DNA of 64,000 nucleotides from the NCBI GenBank assembly GCA_023238725.1, contig CM041550.1:9812440-9876439 (forward strand), read 5' to 3'. The notes below the pieces were generated by a model. That model did not search any database, was not told the DNA's origin, and was given only the letters and a program-made list of their open reading frames with translations. Each line of letters starts with the position of its first letter. The stretch's first letter is position 1. The translations under genes were made by a program, and so were the position numbers. This DNA is from Scortum barcoo. Lineage: Eukaryota; Chordata; Actinopteri; Centrarchiformes; Terapontidae. Positions 12,043 to 24,479 of the stretch are shown here, piece after piece.

Positions 12043-12719
12043 AAAACTTTTATGTTCCTTACCTCTACAAAAGGCTAAGAATTAGAAAAGAAAAAAAAAG
12101 AAAATTACTTTTAACTACACAAACAAAAACACTATCAAGCACCATCCTCAGTTCAAATTCTCAAACGTCTTATGTCTTCCTTACAGCTAACCTCTTGTGG
12201 TCTTGTTATCAAAAGCTAAGGCGACAGTGGTTAGGAGGAAGCCAGAGAGGATATTATGATTTAGACTCACACAGACTTCTTTTAACCACGCCCATACAAA
12301 TCATGGTACAAAACACTAAATACTTATTAAACTATCAGAACCACAGCAGAACTAAACAAAACTTTTATGTTCCTTACCTCTACAAAAGGCTAAGAATTAG
12401 AAAAGAAAAAAAAAGAAAATTACTTTTAACTACACAAACAAAAACACTATCAAGCACCATCCTCACGTTCAAATTCTCACATCTTCCTACGTCTTATGTC
12501 TTCCTTACAGCTAACCTCTTGTGGTCTTGTTATCTCTCAAAAGCTAAGGCGACAGTGGCCTTTAGGAGGAAGCCAGAGAGGATGAATGGGTTGTACAAAG
12601 TGTCTGACTTTGCCCTGACAGATCAGGCGAAAGAGCTTCTCACAGATTCCATGATTATCTCCAGCCAGCAGCCTCGAACCCAGCAGAGGGACTCTCAACA
12701 CTGACTTCTTTTAACCACG
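12043..12719 (+). repeat. Direct duplication of a ~230-bp unit, copies at 12043-12290 and 12358-12719
   Basis: Bases 12043-12252 recur at 12358-12583 almost exactly (AACTTTTATGTTCCTTACC and GCTAAGGCGACAGTGG are shared). Four small insertions in copy 2 (1, 8, 4 and 3 bp) shift the offset from 315 to 331. Homology resumes after a ~120-bp insert unique to copy 2, at GACTTCTTTTAACCACG (12274 and 12703). A 225-codon plus-strand frame (12027-12704) spans both copies and is Lys/Leu/Thr-rich. It has no known domain, and the two copies shift frame relative to each other, so I read it as an accidental open frame in duplicated noncoding DNA. Confidence 0.8.
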
Positions 12720-12725
12720 ACCACC

Positions 12726-15474
12726 ATTTTTTTTCTTAAACATGAAAAGCATACATGTGTATCTGATCTTGAATGTGTGTGTCTCCTTTCGTAAGCACCA
12801 CTAAATTCAGGTTACACAGAAACACTATAAAATCAGAACCATTTCTCCTTTTTATTTTTTTTGTTTGTTTTTACTTCTTCTGCCTTGCAAGAACTTTTAT
12901 AAGTACAAAACACCTTAAATACCATGATTGATTGTTAAGATTGATTGAAAGTGTCTGTGCTAGTGAGGTTCTGAAAAGTTTACACTGCACTGCATTGGTA
13001 CTTCAAGTATTTTAATGTTGTACAATAATAGATCCGTGTCCGGTTAAGTGTTACCATGCAATAACTTATAATACAAGGAAAGAATGATCTTACATTGCTG
13101 TTACAGTGCTATTATTTCTCAGAATGACGTATTTTTCACTCCCTGGTGAAAACTGATGGTGAGGATCAAAAAAATAATATTAAGTAAAATAAAAAAATCA
13201 AACGTGACCAAATCTGATGGGTGGCACGAGATGTAAAATGCAGCAAACCCAGAGGCCAGCGCCCTTATAAACGGTGTCATTCCTCTACAGAAATCGCATG
13301 GAAACGGATACTGTACAGACTCATTGATGGTAAAATATTACAGGCACAGCCTTTAACATCTGACGCAACCTTTATCTCCTATCATCTGCCGCCAGATTTG
13401 ACCCCTATTTTTTCATCGCCTCTCAGTTTTGATCGTTTTCATTTCACATTTTGTGCATGACTTCCTTTAAGACTTCCAATCAGTGCAGCGGGTCAGATAT
13501 TTACCAAGGGCGAACCCGCAAATTGCCAGAAAGATGCCTCATAATACAAAGTATTAGGTATTCTGCAGCTGTTCCCTTTGGAAGATATTTGTCTTCATAA
13601 AGCATCACAAAGGATGCTTAGTAGGGGGGGCCTGTAAGTATTTAGTGTGTAAGAAAAGGTGATGTGTTGTTTCAACATAAGTTTCTCTATCCAAGAAAAG
13701 TTAACTTGGCATGGTGCACTTTTCCATTCAACATCTCACTTCACATTCACACACAGTCACTGTAGGAGGAGGTATGTATACCGTCTACTGCTGGCCACTG
13801 AGCAGCTCCACCGGGGCAGATCTCTGTTAAGCCCCCTGCTGAAAGGCTCCTCAAGGGTAGTTGTTGAGGAGTGGGAGAAAGTAACTAACGCATTTCCCTC
13901 ACAAGCCTTTTTTTTTTTTTTTTTTCCCAGCAAGTCTGGGGATGGGAACCCACATGCTTCTCTCGCCTCTGGGCTTCCACCACTTTTTCTTCCCTTCTCT
14001 CGCTCTCCATCTCTCTCTGTCCTTCTCAATTCCGGCCCGGGTGTTGGGATCCATTCTAGGGGTGAGTGAAATCCGTTCTGTTAGTTTTTTCCTTTTCTTA
14101 CGCTGCATTGGGGACGACACTCTATCAATTAAGCCAGCGGGCCAGTCAAAGCGTTGCCTCATATCCTTCATGCCTCCAGTGCATACCGGTTTCCAGCCCC
14201 CATGTGTGGTCCTACCCATGAATCTTAATCTTGTACCCAAACAGTTGCCATCAATTATCCTGGCTGCTACTGCTAACTCTTCCCCTGCGTCCCATTTTTC
14301 CCCATTAAAAAAGCCTTTTTTTCCTCCTCACTGCGACTGAATTGCCTCGCTCGCTTGCCCCGGGAAATGATTTCTCAGCAGGCTTGCAGACCTGGAGCTT
14401 TCCACAGGTGGAAGGCGGGAATGGATGCATGCGTGTATCGCTGCGTTCATTGTACGCGTGCATGCAGGCGTATGCATTTCTGTGTGTGAGCTGATTGTGC
14501 AGCCGCTTGCTATTATGGTTTATCCCAGTCAATTTCCTTACGGGGACAAAATGTTTGGGAGCAAAGAGTTCACCAGGCAGGACAGAACTCAGCACGCTCT
14601 AGACAGGAAATGATAAAAGATTTACATTGTATGTGTAGAAAGTAAAGCAATTTCAAAGACTCCATATCCAAAACCCATTCAGTTATGTTAAATTCTTAAA
14701 ATGCAACATGTTTGAGGAAGTGATTTTCTTTAGTTACTTCTGATGCAGAAATGCAGACATGCCCTTAAACAACAGTTGGAATTATTTATCCTGTAAAATG
14801 CGGTGAGGAAAGTACACTGGAAAAAAACGAACTGTTCCGCTACAAATGCCTAGCGCAGCTTAAAAAGGGGAATCAGTGGTTTACACCCACACAGGGATCA
14901 GAAAACACAGCTTTGCCAAGAACCCCCACAACTATCACAGTGGTCAGTGAATAGGGGAGAGGCCCTGCAGTGCCACTTGTCTGCTACTGATAACTGTACT
15001 TAAACATTACCACCTCAGATTTTTTTCTAACACCAACAACAGCTCAGCTCGGCTCTCAAGAAGAAGAGTGTTGCAACAACAGGAAGACATAAAAACGGAT
15101 GCGCCTTGTGAGGAGATGTCACACCCTCTTGCACAAGCAGGAATAGTATCCCCGTATGTTTAAATGCTTAATTTACCTAGTTTGACATCAGATGACAATG
15201 CTCAAATGAAGGTCCTCATACAGTTGAGCTGATCTGAACTTTCCATCAAGCTTTTAATATGAATAATAATATTAATATGAATGTTTGCTGTCGCACCTAC
15301 ACTGCATATTTGTCATACTTCAGTCAATGTCTATTTAAAGGAAGCCCTGATTTACATTAAAGAATGGGCAAAGAGTTTCCCTTGAGAAGAAAGAAAAAAA
15401 AAAGAAAACCTTTCAATACAATTTTTATTTTATTTATTAATTTTTATCGCTTTGCATCTAGAACGTATATACAA
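12726..15474. other. Intronic single-copy DNA, no gene seen
   Basis: A unique stretch with a T-run at 13909-13925 and GC-richer patches (13780-14340). Several overlapping frames of 90-136 aa on both strands at 13659-14340 cover the same bases. They are mutually exclusive and unsupported by any motif. Confidence 0.5.
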
Positions 15475-16009
15475 CGCTTTTCCATTACACAGTTCTAGCA
15501 CTACTCGACTCGGCTCGACTCGACTCAGTTTCAGTCGTTTTCCATTACAGTAGAGTACCACCTCAGCGTGGGTGGTAATCGTCAGAAGTCATAGCAACGC
15601 CAGCCAAAACTCCAGCGACGTCATTTGTTATGCGACACAAACACGAAACAACTATGGAGGCCACCAGACAATGAAATGTCTGCACCTTGTCGTTGCGCCA
15701 CGACGATTTGATTTCTGTGCAGCCATCTCTGATCGTATCGTGTTTGCTGTTATTGCGTTTTAAAAATGGCGGGGTTAACTCTTATGAATGAAGAGTCGCT
15801 CTCGACGACATCTAGTGCTAGTGACGCTCACAAGCCCTGGCCAATCAGTGGCCTGCCGTCTGCCGACGTCAACGATCACATTTTCGCAGCTCGACTCAGC
15901 TTGCTTGGAACCCCGGCCGAGTAGGTACTACGAAAGTACCTGGTACTAACACGTATTAATAGAAAACCGAAGTCGAGTCGAGAGCCAAGTAGGTGCTAGT
16001 GGAAAAGCG
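15475..16009. mobile_element. Nonautonomous DNA transposon (MITE) with CGCTTTTCCA termini
   Basis: The left end begins CGCTTTTCCATTAC and leads into CTACTCGACTCGGCTCGACT. The right end, read in reverse complement, begins CGCTTTTCCACTAG and leads into GGCTCTCGACTCGACTTCGG. The element is 535 bp. Internal copies of CGTTTTCCATTACAGTAG (about 15536) and the near-palindrome GTACTACGAAAGTAC (about 15926) suggest a composite or foldback-like structure. No transposase frame is present. Similar 'TTTTCCA...CTCGACTCGACTC' repeats are widespread in teleosts. I cannot fix the superfamily because no clear target-site duplication is visible. Confidence 0.8.
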
Positions 16010-16703
16010 CCATTATTCCACAAACAAGCATCTCTGGGTGTTTCTCTTTTCTCAGCCCGTCAGACAGTGACATGATTTGTCATTCAGGAGACTACATGTT
16101 ACATACAACAGACATGTCTGCAGCTGTCAACACGGTAAGATAATTTATTCCATTAAACCACTGGAACACACTGACAGGCAGACAGGCTGAATGTTTATGT
16201 GTGAGACATCAAGATGACAAGAAGACACTGCTGGAGGCATTTCATTGTCTGAGCGCATTACTGTTCTGCACTGGTCCTACCCGAGGTACCTCTGTTGTCA
16301 AAACAGTCTATAATTAGATTTACAAAGTGCTTTAAGATGGGTTTCTAATTGATTTTTTTTAAAGAAAATTTGGATTTGGAATACCTTGACCGGTGTAGCA
16401 TGTCCAAACCACCTCACTTTTCTCAGTTAAGATTCTACGCTATTGGTCTGAGCTTGTCTGTGAGGTGCATTTCAGCAAATCCAGTTACCTGGAGGCATCG
16501 CTCGTGGGCAAAGCCTATGAGAACACAGAAATCCAACTTGTTAAAGGCCCAATAACCTTAAGCACAGTTTTGAAAAGCATGCCTTTCAGGTTGGAACTAT
16601 AATTGAATGTGCATGATTTTGTTTCTATATCTTTGAATCTAATTGATAAAATGTACAGATTTTTTTTTGTTGTTGCATTTTTGCAGCTGCCGTTAGCCTT
16701 AAC

Positions 16704-16724
16704 AAAAAAAAAAAAAAAAAAAAA
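16704..16724. repeat. Poly-A tract (~21 bp)
   Basis: An uninterrupted A-run after GCCGTTAGCCTTAAC. It is possibly a retroelement tail, but no body was recognised upstream. Confidence 0.85.
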
Positions 16725-17214
16725 CAAACACAAGAAATGAAAAGTCTTAGGTGTAGCCTCCGCCACAATTTTAAGTAGAACCACTCTACTTAAAATTACA
16801 GTAGGTGAAAACACTTGGTCAAGGGATGCTATTAGTAAGTAGCTGACGTGCTGCTCCACTCCTCCGTACAGAACAAGAAAATCCATGGCAATTACAGGCA
16901 TTAACTAAATTACGTTCATAAGTGAAATTTCTGTATTTACCTCAAATTATAATTATGGCTGCAGTTATGCCAACAACACATCCCCGTGGATTAAATTTAG
17001 AGGGTAAAATGCTGTTCGCTGCACTTTTTTGAAAGACCTTTTAGAGAGGGACAGAAAACGTAGAAAGAGGGGAGGGGAGGCACGACGCGGAACAAAGACC
17101 TCTGGCCAGACGTTAACTGAAAAGTTTGTGGTGTGTGTCCTGGACTGCTTATGCATCCCAGACACACAGGTTATTGTGCTTTTTTTTTTATTGCCCTACA
17201 CACGCTGAGAGTAG

Positions 17215-17545
17215 CCGATTGTGATTCTGCTGTCCTTGTCACCTTGCATTCCTTTTAATTTGCAGCAGGACCACCCTTTTCATCATGACCCAGATCGATT
17301 ACAATTTGTTTTAAGGCTTAGCGGATGAATGTAAATAGCCGGGCGCTGACGCTTAAAAAGATATAAGCTAACACTCGGGCAGGCCAAGCAATCAGCTGGG
17401 ATGCAGATAGTGAATCCAGTGTTGCTTGTAATCTATGTTCTTATTAGAGGGGAGAGCAAATACATCTTGTAATACAATATCAGACTCAGCAATAAATTAC
17501 CGAGTGGCAGCAGCTGCAGTGGTCAGGTGAAAATGGAGTCCGCCG
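17215..17545. promoter_or_regulatory. Candidate conserved noncoding element
   Basis: Unique, repeat-free sequence with several developmental-factor-like cores (CTTTTAATTTGC, ATCGATTACAATTTG, AATAAATTACCG). It ends where a TG-rich simple repeat begins (17553). It is classed as regulatory only by composition and context within a developmental receptor's first intron. No alignment was available. Confidence 0.25.
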
Positions 17546-18629
17546 CTGTTGTTGTGTGTGTGTGTTTAGGCAGATGCATGTTGTCGTATTCAGTATGTGT
17601 TTGTGAGTGTGTGTTTGTAGGCACGGTATTACAACGAGTAAAAGATAGATAGCGAGAGAGAGAGATTATATTGAGAAGGACATGTAGGCCTAAAAGAGAA
17701 AGTCACCGCCAACCTAAATGATATCTGAACTCAAGCACACCTTCATCCATGTTTTATTTGGTACTCAGATTCTCCAGTGAACATTACGGAGATTACATAA
17801 GATTACTCAAAAGAGTGCGAGAGCGTTCCTCTTTGGAGACAGCGACTGGCCAGCTTGATACAAGCAAGAAATCATTACATTTCATCACCCTCCATCAGAG
17901 GTCAAAGAACATCGATAGGTCACTGGCACGCTGCACAGTAGCCTGTTAATAAAATAAACAATAAAGTCACATGTTCACACAGCAAGAGGAGAGAGAATAA
18001 GTCAGGTCCAACAGGAAGAAATGGGTACTGAGCTATCTGCTTGCACAACATTTTTGCTACTCTTTGACTTTTTCTTACATTAACTTAAAGGCACCACTAT
18101 TTTTTTCAAAAGTCACGATTGGGTTAAATAAGCCTCATCCAGTTCTGAAATATCAAATCAAAATAACAAAATAACATTCTTTGGATGCACAGCTGTCATT
18201 GGAAATAAAACGACCTGTTTAATTTCCTTCTGTCACAACCAAATATAACTTCTCGCTTTATAATATCTGTTGACATCACTACCTGCGCTGTTTTTCCCCG
18301 AAGAAGGGCAATTTATGACAACGTTTTTTTTTTGTTTTGTTTTTTTTTTTAAATAAATGTGCTAATGTGCTAAATGTGTTAATAAATAAAAAGTAAATGT
18401 GCAACTGGTCTACGAAATGCTTTCTTCAAACTCACCTGATTTCCAGCTTCCTTTGAATATAAAAAAAAACAAGTCAAACATGTTCGTTGAAGTGTCCAGA
18501 TGTGAGTCCATCTTGATCAAAACGTTTGTCTGCCAATGAACAACGTGAAACATCATTTGTGATGTTATATAACTTTAAACCGGAAAGAATGTCCAAAATC
18601 CTGCGAACAAATTATGTATATGATTACCA

Positions 18630-19220
18630 GTTTCATAATTAAGGAAGCCCTCTCAAAGAGCATTTAGCCTGCATATGATGGGTTTTTATGCCTGGTCTAT
18701 TTTGTGGCATATTTTAATGAGCTATTACATAGATAAAGACCACCATGTAAACAGAGGATACAGCAGAGCGGAGGGGTGAAAATGATGAATTTTCAGAGTG
18801 CTGAAACAACAGCGTCCCTCTGCATAAACTCCACCGTCCAGTGAACTCGAACAAACAGCCCACTTTTACTCCTTCCATACAATTTTTAATTGTTTGTGCA
18901 GCCAGAGGGTAGATGCATCTTTGTTATAATGTGTACATCTGGGCAGCTCCTAAGTTATTCATTAATTGTGCTCTGGTGGGCCGTTGTGTAATTGTTTCTA
19001 CCACCACACTGGAAGTGGCTGGCCAAAGGAGCTTAGTATTAATTTTCCCCGGCCACAGCCAAGGGATTAGATGTGCTTTCCCCTGGCAAGGCTGTTTGGC
19101 AGCCACACTTATCTGCAGCGACTTACAAGGCTTATTGAACATTAGCATGCAATTATCTTTGATGGTCTAACTTTCCTGCTGGCTGACAAGACCCAATTAT
19201 TCCCTGTTAGGGCTTTTCTG
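18630..19220. promoter_or_regulatory. Candidate conserved noncoding enhancer in erbb4 intron 1
   Basis: A long repeat-free block with a dense set of transcription-factor-like cores: TTTTTAATTG (18880s), CTTTGTT SOX-like (about 18919), TTCATTAATTG (about 18959), TGTAATTGTT, GTATTAATTTTCC (about 19036), CTTATCTG GATA-like, CTTTGATGG TCF/LEF-like (19157-19165) and CCAATTATTCC. This texture is typical of vertebrate developmental CNEs. It is inference from composition. Conservation cannot be tested here. Confidence 0.35.
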
Positions 19221-20379
19221 AGGACATGACATGAATATCAAGGTGCGAGGAAAGCAGAGGAAATAAAAATGTCATCTAGTTGAAATGGACTCTCAATAAA
19301 GCTGGTGGCACACTAGAACACGTTTAAAAACCTGATTGATTTTCAAATGCTTCGCGTCATTCATCACGCAGAGCTATGGATTTCACAGATTGTTTTGCCC
19401 CTCAGCTGTCGATGTTCTCCAACACGGCGACTGTCGCATGCTCGGAGGAGATACCACCAGTGGTGAAAGACCTTCATCAGCATGTGGAGATTTCAGAGAG
19501 AGACACTAAATCCACTTTTAGTTCAAACAGCTCAGCCATCCCACTCCCCCCCAAGGCTCATTAGAATTGCATTAAGAGAGGCGAGACAAGACGGGAAAGT
19601 GTCACCCATTTTCACTCTGACAAATAAATACGTGTTCATGGACAGCAGTACTGAGAAAATAAACTGTCTATTCGGAACTGTATTTCTTACATAAATAATC
19701 TCTTTTATAAATAAATATAATTAGATATACCAAAGCTATGAGTATTTGTTCTCCAAAATCATCTAAAATCAAAAAACAAATAACACACAGTGGTAGTGGA
19801 TTGCCAAAAAATTTTAACTTTTTTTTCACTTCTCATCTAAAGGATATCACATTAGGATGAGAGTTGTGGAAAAATGTGGGATGAGACATTTCCTTAGAAA
19901 AACACACGGCCTTACCTATCATATAGAAATCCATACTGTATTTATGATCAGTACTTAATATGTAATCAAGATTTTAACGATAGCCTCTGAAGATGGCATA
20001 ATATTCATTATTCATTACTGGAGTCAGCAAACAGCCCGGGGACGGATGTACGCTTTCAGGTGCTCGGGTTTATTTTTTATTTATTTTTCTTGATGCTATT
20101 TCAATTTCATCTCTCATTGTAAAGCACTTTGCAAAGTCTGTCAGTGTAATCAGTCATTTTAGACTTTTTTTGTGATATCACTGCTAGTGATGGTCTGTAA
20201 GAGGAGTGTTACAATAGCCACAGCTGAGTGCAGTGGTCATGAATAATGATTAGATTTGACACAAACATCTTTAGGCCCAAAGGTAATTATGCAGAAGTTG
20301 TTCATGGACATACTGAATAAGTTTTCTACTTCCTGCATCCATTCCGCTCGTTCTAGGCTGTTTCTTTTTTCGGGAAGCT

Positions 20380-20860
20380 GCTAATAGTTTTATCAGAGCT
20401 GGAGTCAGTTTTCCTTCTCCTTGATTACCTCAGAGCCCCCACATGCCTCCAATTAGAGATGACTCTACTCCCCTTCAGATCACTTAATTCCCTTGCACCT
20501 CACCCTCCCTTTGTTTCCCATCCTCTGTCTATCACCCATTTCCTCTGATTGGCTATTGCTCACTGCCTGTGTTAAGTCGGCTCTCAGTGAGAGTGAGCGA
20601 GAGGGATCAATTCCCTCCCTCATCAGCAGTCAATATCAAGGAGAGGAGAGGAGGCAACTCTATTGATGATTGAGGAGGTGTCACACCTGATTTTCTCTTT
20701 ATATCTTGCTCACCTGGGGCTCTGTGATAACATTGGTATTGATTCTAACTAGCCACTGCTGGCTAATTCAATAATGGAAGAGATGTAGCTGGAATCAAAG
20801 GCAATTACATTTATGCGCCACTTTTACTGCAGCTGCAGACATGCTGGTAATAGTTGATGT
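20380..20860. promoter_or_regulatory. Candidate conserved noncoding element
   Basis: Repeat-free with motif-rich stretches such as TTGATTACCTCAGAG, CTATTGATGATTGAGG, GGCTAATTCAATAATGG and GGCAATTACATTTATG. It lies just left of CA-rich tracts. The call rests on composition only. Confidence 0.25.
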
Positions 20861-20991
20861 TAAAGTAGCTTAAACTGAGTGATTGATTGAATTAAAAAGA
20901 AAAAATGTGTACCACTGCTGTAGCAGGTGTTTTGGCCAGGGCAATTACTTCTCTCCTGACTGTATGCCAGCACATTTCATCCTCTCCTCAA

Positions 20992-21164
20992 ACACACACA
21001 TACACACACACACACACACAAACACAGGGTACCTGCAAGGGTTTATGACCAATGACCCCTTGCTGTAAAAGGGTTTGGATTATTAACTGCAGTCTGGCTG
21101 TCGTCGCAGAAAGCGAAGAAAGATACAGAAACGATTAACCCCAAGGTATCTCAACATAGTATAT

Positions 21165-21222
<58 letters not shown>
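20992..21222. repeat. Two (CA)n microsatellites, the second ~57 bp pure
   Basis: A first imperfect CA tract at 20992-21026 and a long uninterrupted (CA)n at 21166-21222, separated by unique sequence. The long pure tract should be highly length-polymorphic. Confidence 0.95.
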
Positions 21223-21224
<2 letters not shown>

Positions 21225-21788
21225 TAATTGCTCTTTTTTGTTGAGTTGTCATGCCTACTGCCATGCCGTCTTTATCTTTCCTGTTTGATCTATCATACCT
21301 ACATGATCACCTCTGCTATTATTATGGAGTAATCTTTGGTCTTGTGGATTGGGGGACATTGTGGTGCAAACACGACAAGGCTGTGATGTTTTTACAGATG
21401 GCTTGAGAATCAAATTGGATCCAATTTACTGCTGGCCTTCAAATTAAAGTAACAGGTAAATGGGGTCAGGGTTTCTACCATGTCTAATTTGCTCCTTGAG
21501 AAGCAGAAATTTACATTACGCGAGTATAGGATTTCAATCTAGAGAATCTACAGAGAGTGATAAGGAACATAATTAATCTTATTTATTAATTCATAAAAGC
21601 AATATCACCACCATATCACTTTATGTCCCACATTAAAGTAAAAACACTAGAGTACCCTATCTCCATGAATTGATAATAAGTGAAGCAAAAGATCTGCTGA
21701 TGTCATCTGAAGCACAATCACACAAGCCTCAACACCGGTCAAAGAAACAGTCGTCCTGCAGATGGTAAAAATGAGAGAGTCGTTGTAA

Positions 21789-21828
21789 AAAAAAAAAAAA
21801 AGAAAGAAGAACAACAAAAAAAAAAAAC
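21789..21828. repeat. A-rich tract
   Basis: Two poly-A runs broken by GAAAGAAGAACAAC. Simple low-complexity DNA. Confidence 0.85.
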
Positions 21829-22853
21829 TTTGTCACAAATGTGAAGCCGTCAGGTGCACAGAATGAGCAGAATGAGCAGAATTGGCCTGGCAGACTGTGT
21901 AAGACAAACACAGACACGCACTGATGCAAGACAAAGAGCTTGTTGAGCAATAACTGCACTACAGCACGTACAAGTTATGCTTCCTGACACATAATTTGAT
22001 TTTAATGAACAACAAGTCACAAAGAATGAAGCTCAAAAAGCCTGTTTCCGTCGGCGTCCATCTGCAGAGCCGGGCTAATGAAGTGCCTGGCACATAGCAC
22101 CTGGGCAGGGGGAGGAGGATGAGTGCCTTTAGGCTGGTACAGGCGTGCAAGCCTATTCTCCAAAATGGATGCATACTTACAGCGAACGCATGCATGAGCT
22201 TCAGAGCGGCACGTTATCCGTCTCAAATGTATAGGAGGATGGGAATGATGACGGATTAAAACATCTCAACTACTGGATGTGTTGTCAGGAAATCTGGTAC
22301 CAACCTTAAGAGAGAGATCCTTAAGAGAATGAATCCTTATAAAGTAGGTGATCCAAAACTTTTCATCCAGTGCCATCAAAATTTCTGTTTCTTAATGTTT
22401 TATCTGTTAGCATTTATCTGAAAACACCACTGTGGCCGGGTATAGCCCCACAGAGCCGCTAGCATGGCTGCAGACTTTTCATCTTGTTCCATTTACACTA
22501 ATAAAAGGACACATTTGCCCATTTTCAGCGACAGGGAGTGACGTGTGAAAAACTTTATAATACTTCCATAAAACATGATATAAACCCAAACTGCTCACAG
22601 CTCATTTCAATTATTGTTAGGATTTGGTTTTTACTTCTTTGGAGAAGGGACCAGGTGGGCAGAATCCTCCTCAGGTTGAAATGACTCATTAAATGAGATT
22701 GATGAAGAAGAAGGGGGAGAGAAGAAACAAGAGGGAAGAAGTGAAGCCAAACTACTCAGACGAATCAGCCAAGTCAGCCCAGCCAAGCTGTCAGAGGCTG
22801 GGTAGCGCTTTGCATGTAGTGTAACAGATCCCTCTCTAACATTCTTGCACAGG

Positions 22854-22977
22854 ATTGTGTGTGTGTGTGTGTGTGTGGTGAGGTGGGATTATCGGCTCCG
22901 ACTGTCAGCTAAGACTGTCAGCCCTTGCTCTTCACATATCCGAATCGATACATAGTCAAAACATGCATGCAAGCAAA

Positions 22978-23016
<39 letters not shown>
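22854..23016. repeat. Facing (TG)n and (CA)n microsatellites
   Basis: (TG)12 at 22854-22877 and (CA)17 at 22983-23016, about 105 bp apart. On one strand these are complementary runs, so the pair could form a weak foldback. Confidence 0.9.
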
Positions 23017-23018
<2 letters not shown>

Positions 23019-23884
23019 CTGTCTCATAAAAACGCACCCTCCACCTGTCACAGTGTCTGACTCTCTCCATCTTGCTCTCTCTCTCTCACACATATGCACA
23101 CTTGTCTGTTTTCTGCGCCTGCCTCAGCCGCTCTCGCGTACCCGACGCCCACGCACATATTATGAACACAAAGCCTAAACAAGATGCTCAAGTACTGCAT
23201 GCGTTCAGCCGCAGTCAAATCCCCGCCTCCGAGGCGGCAGCTTGCACATTTATGACAGATCACGTCTCTCACGCAGATGACGCAGCAAGATGCGTTTTTA
23301 GAGCTAAGAAATCTGTTTTATCTCAGTGCTGCGACAAGCCAAACTGGCCCAGGTTGTGCCTGTGTGTCCACTTAGCCCACTTTACTAAACATTTTAATTG
23401 GCTATAACTGCACATTCTAGTTATCTATGAATTAATGGGTGAGCTCAGTGAAATGCAGAAGTAGACATAGCAGATGCGCTGATTAATAAGGAAAAACAAC
23501 CAGGATGTCTCATTGCAGCAAGGCCACATCACTGACATGAACTAACATGTACTTAACGACCCCCGTGACTGTGGTCTTGAACTGAAAGGGAAAAGTCTAC
23601 TTCTCAGATCAAGATGTGCTCAGACCCGGTCTAGCATGAGTCCAGAGAAGCCCAGCAGACTGTGACTTCGGGCTTCAGTGGAGCTGCTGTGGACGGAGCA
23701 TCAGAGCAGTCAGCAGAGTGTGAGGCTCAGGGACGCGCAGCAGATTATGAGAAACAACATGTTTTAGCTGCTATACAAAATAAATCCCTAAAATTACAAC
23801 AAACAGAAATAAAATCAGGCGAAATAAATAAAACACACTTGGCTCGCTCAACAAACTTTGAAAAAGTAGAGCTGAAATAATCTG

Positions 23885-24130
23885 AGGGCGAAAGGACATT
23901 CTGACGCAGCTGCTAGATTGTCAGAGGGCTGGGGACGGCGGGGAGACTGTGCCGCGTATTTTACATGCGCAGGCGGAGACTGGGAAGCCCGCCCAAGCAG
24001 AAGTGCTGGTGTGTGTCTTCCGCGGGTGTGGCGTTTGATTATGTGGCCGTCCGGAGCAAAGCCGTCATGTTGCTTTCCCATTTAGATCGCATCTCCTCGG
24101 GGGGAAACACTTGTTCGTGCATCTGCATCG
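23885..24130. promoter_or_regulatory. CpG-rich patch
   Basis: It is noticeably GC-rich, with closely spaced CpGs (GACGGCGGGG, TGCCGCG, CGCAGGCGGAG, TTCCGCGGGTGTGGCG, GGCCGTCCGGAGC). A flanking A-rich region lies to its left and a T-run to its right. It could be an unmethylated regulatory island or an alternative promoter. There is no TATA box or recognisable first exon. Confidence 0.25.
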
Positions 24131-24479
24131 CGTACAGTCACGCATGGCATGGCAACCTCGATCTCATCACAGAGACGGGCAAAGAGGAAAGAGGGAGAGA
24201 AATGGGTGTTTGTGGCAAGTGTGTGTGTTTGTGGTGCATCCACGCTCCTCATTTTCTTTTCCCCCCCCCTATGTCCTCATGTGTGCTGATGCATACCTTT
24301 TTTTTGTGTGTGTTCTCTTACAATATACCTGTGAGTGTGGGAACAATGAAATTTTAATGAAACCAACTGGTAGTGTATGATTGCAATACATCATGTCTCC
24401 CTCCTTCCGGCACCGCTTTGATGAAGCCAGCTCCTTCGTTTTTTTGAGTCAGTGTTGTAAAGTTCAGGTACGCGTCACA

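Noticed and set aside
20992..23016. Regularly spaced repeats as a possible CRISPR-like array
   Set aside because: They are dinucleotide microsatellites with no conserved repeat/spacer architecture, and the genome is vertebrate.
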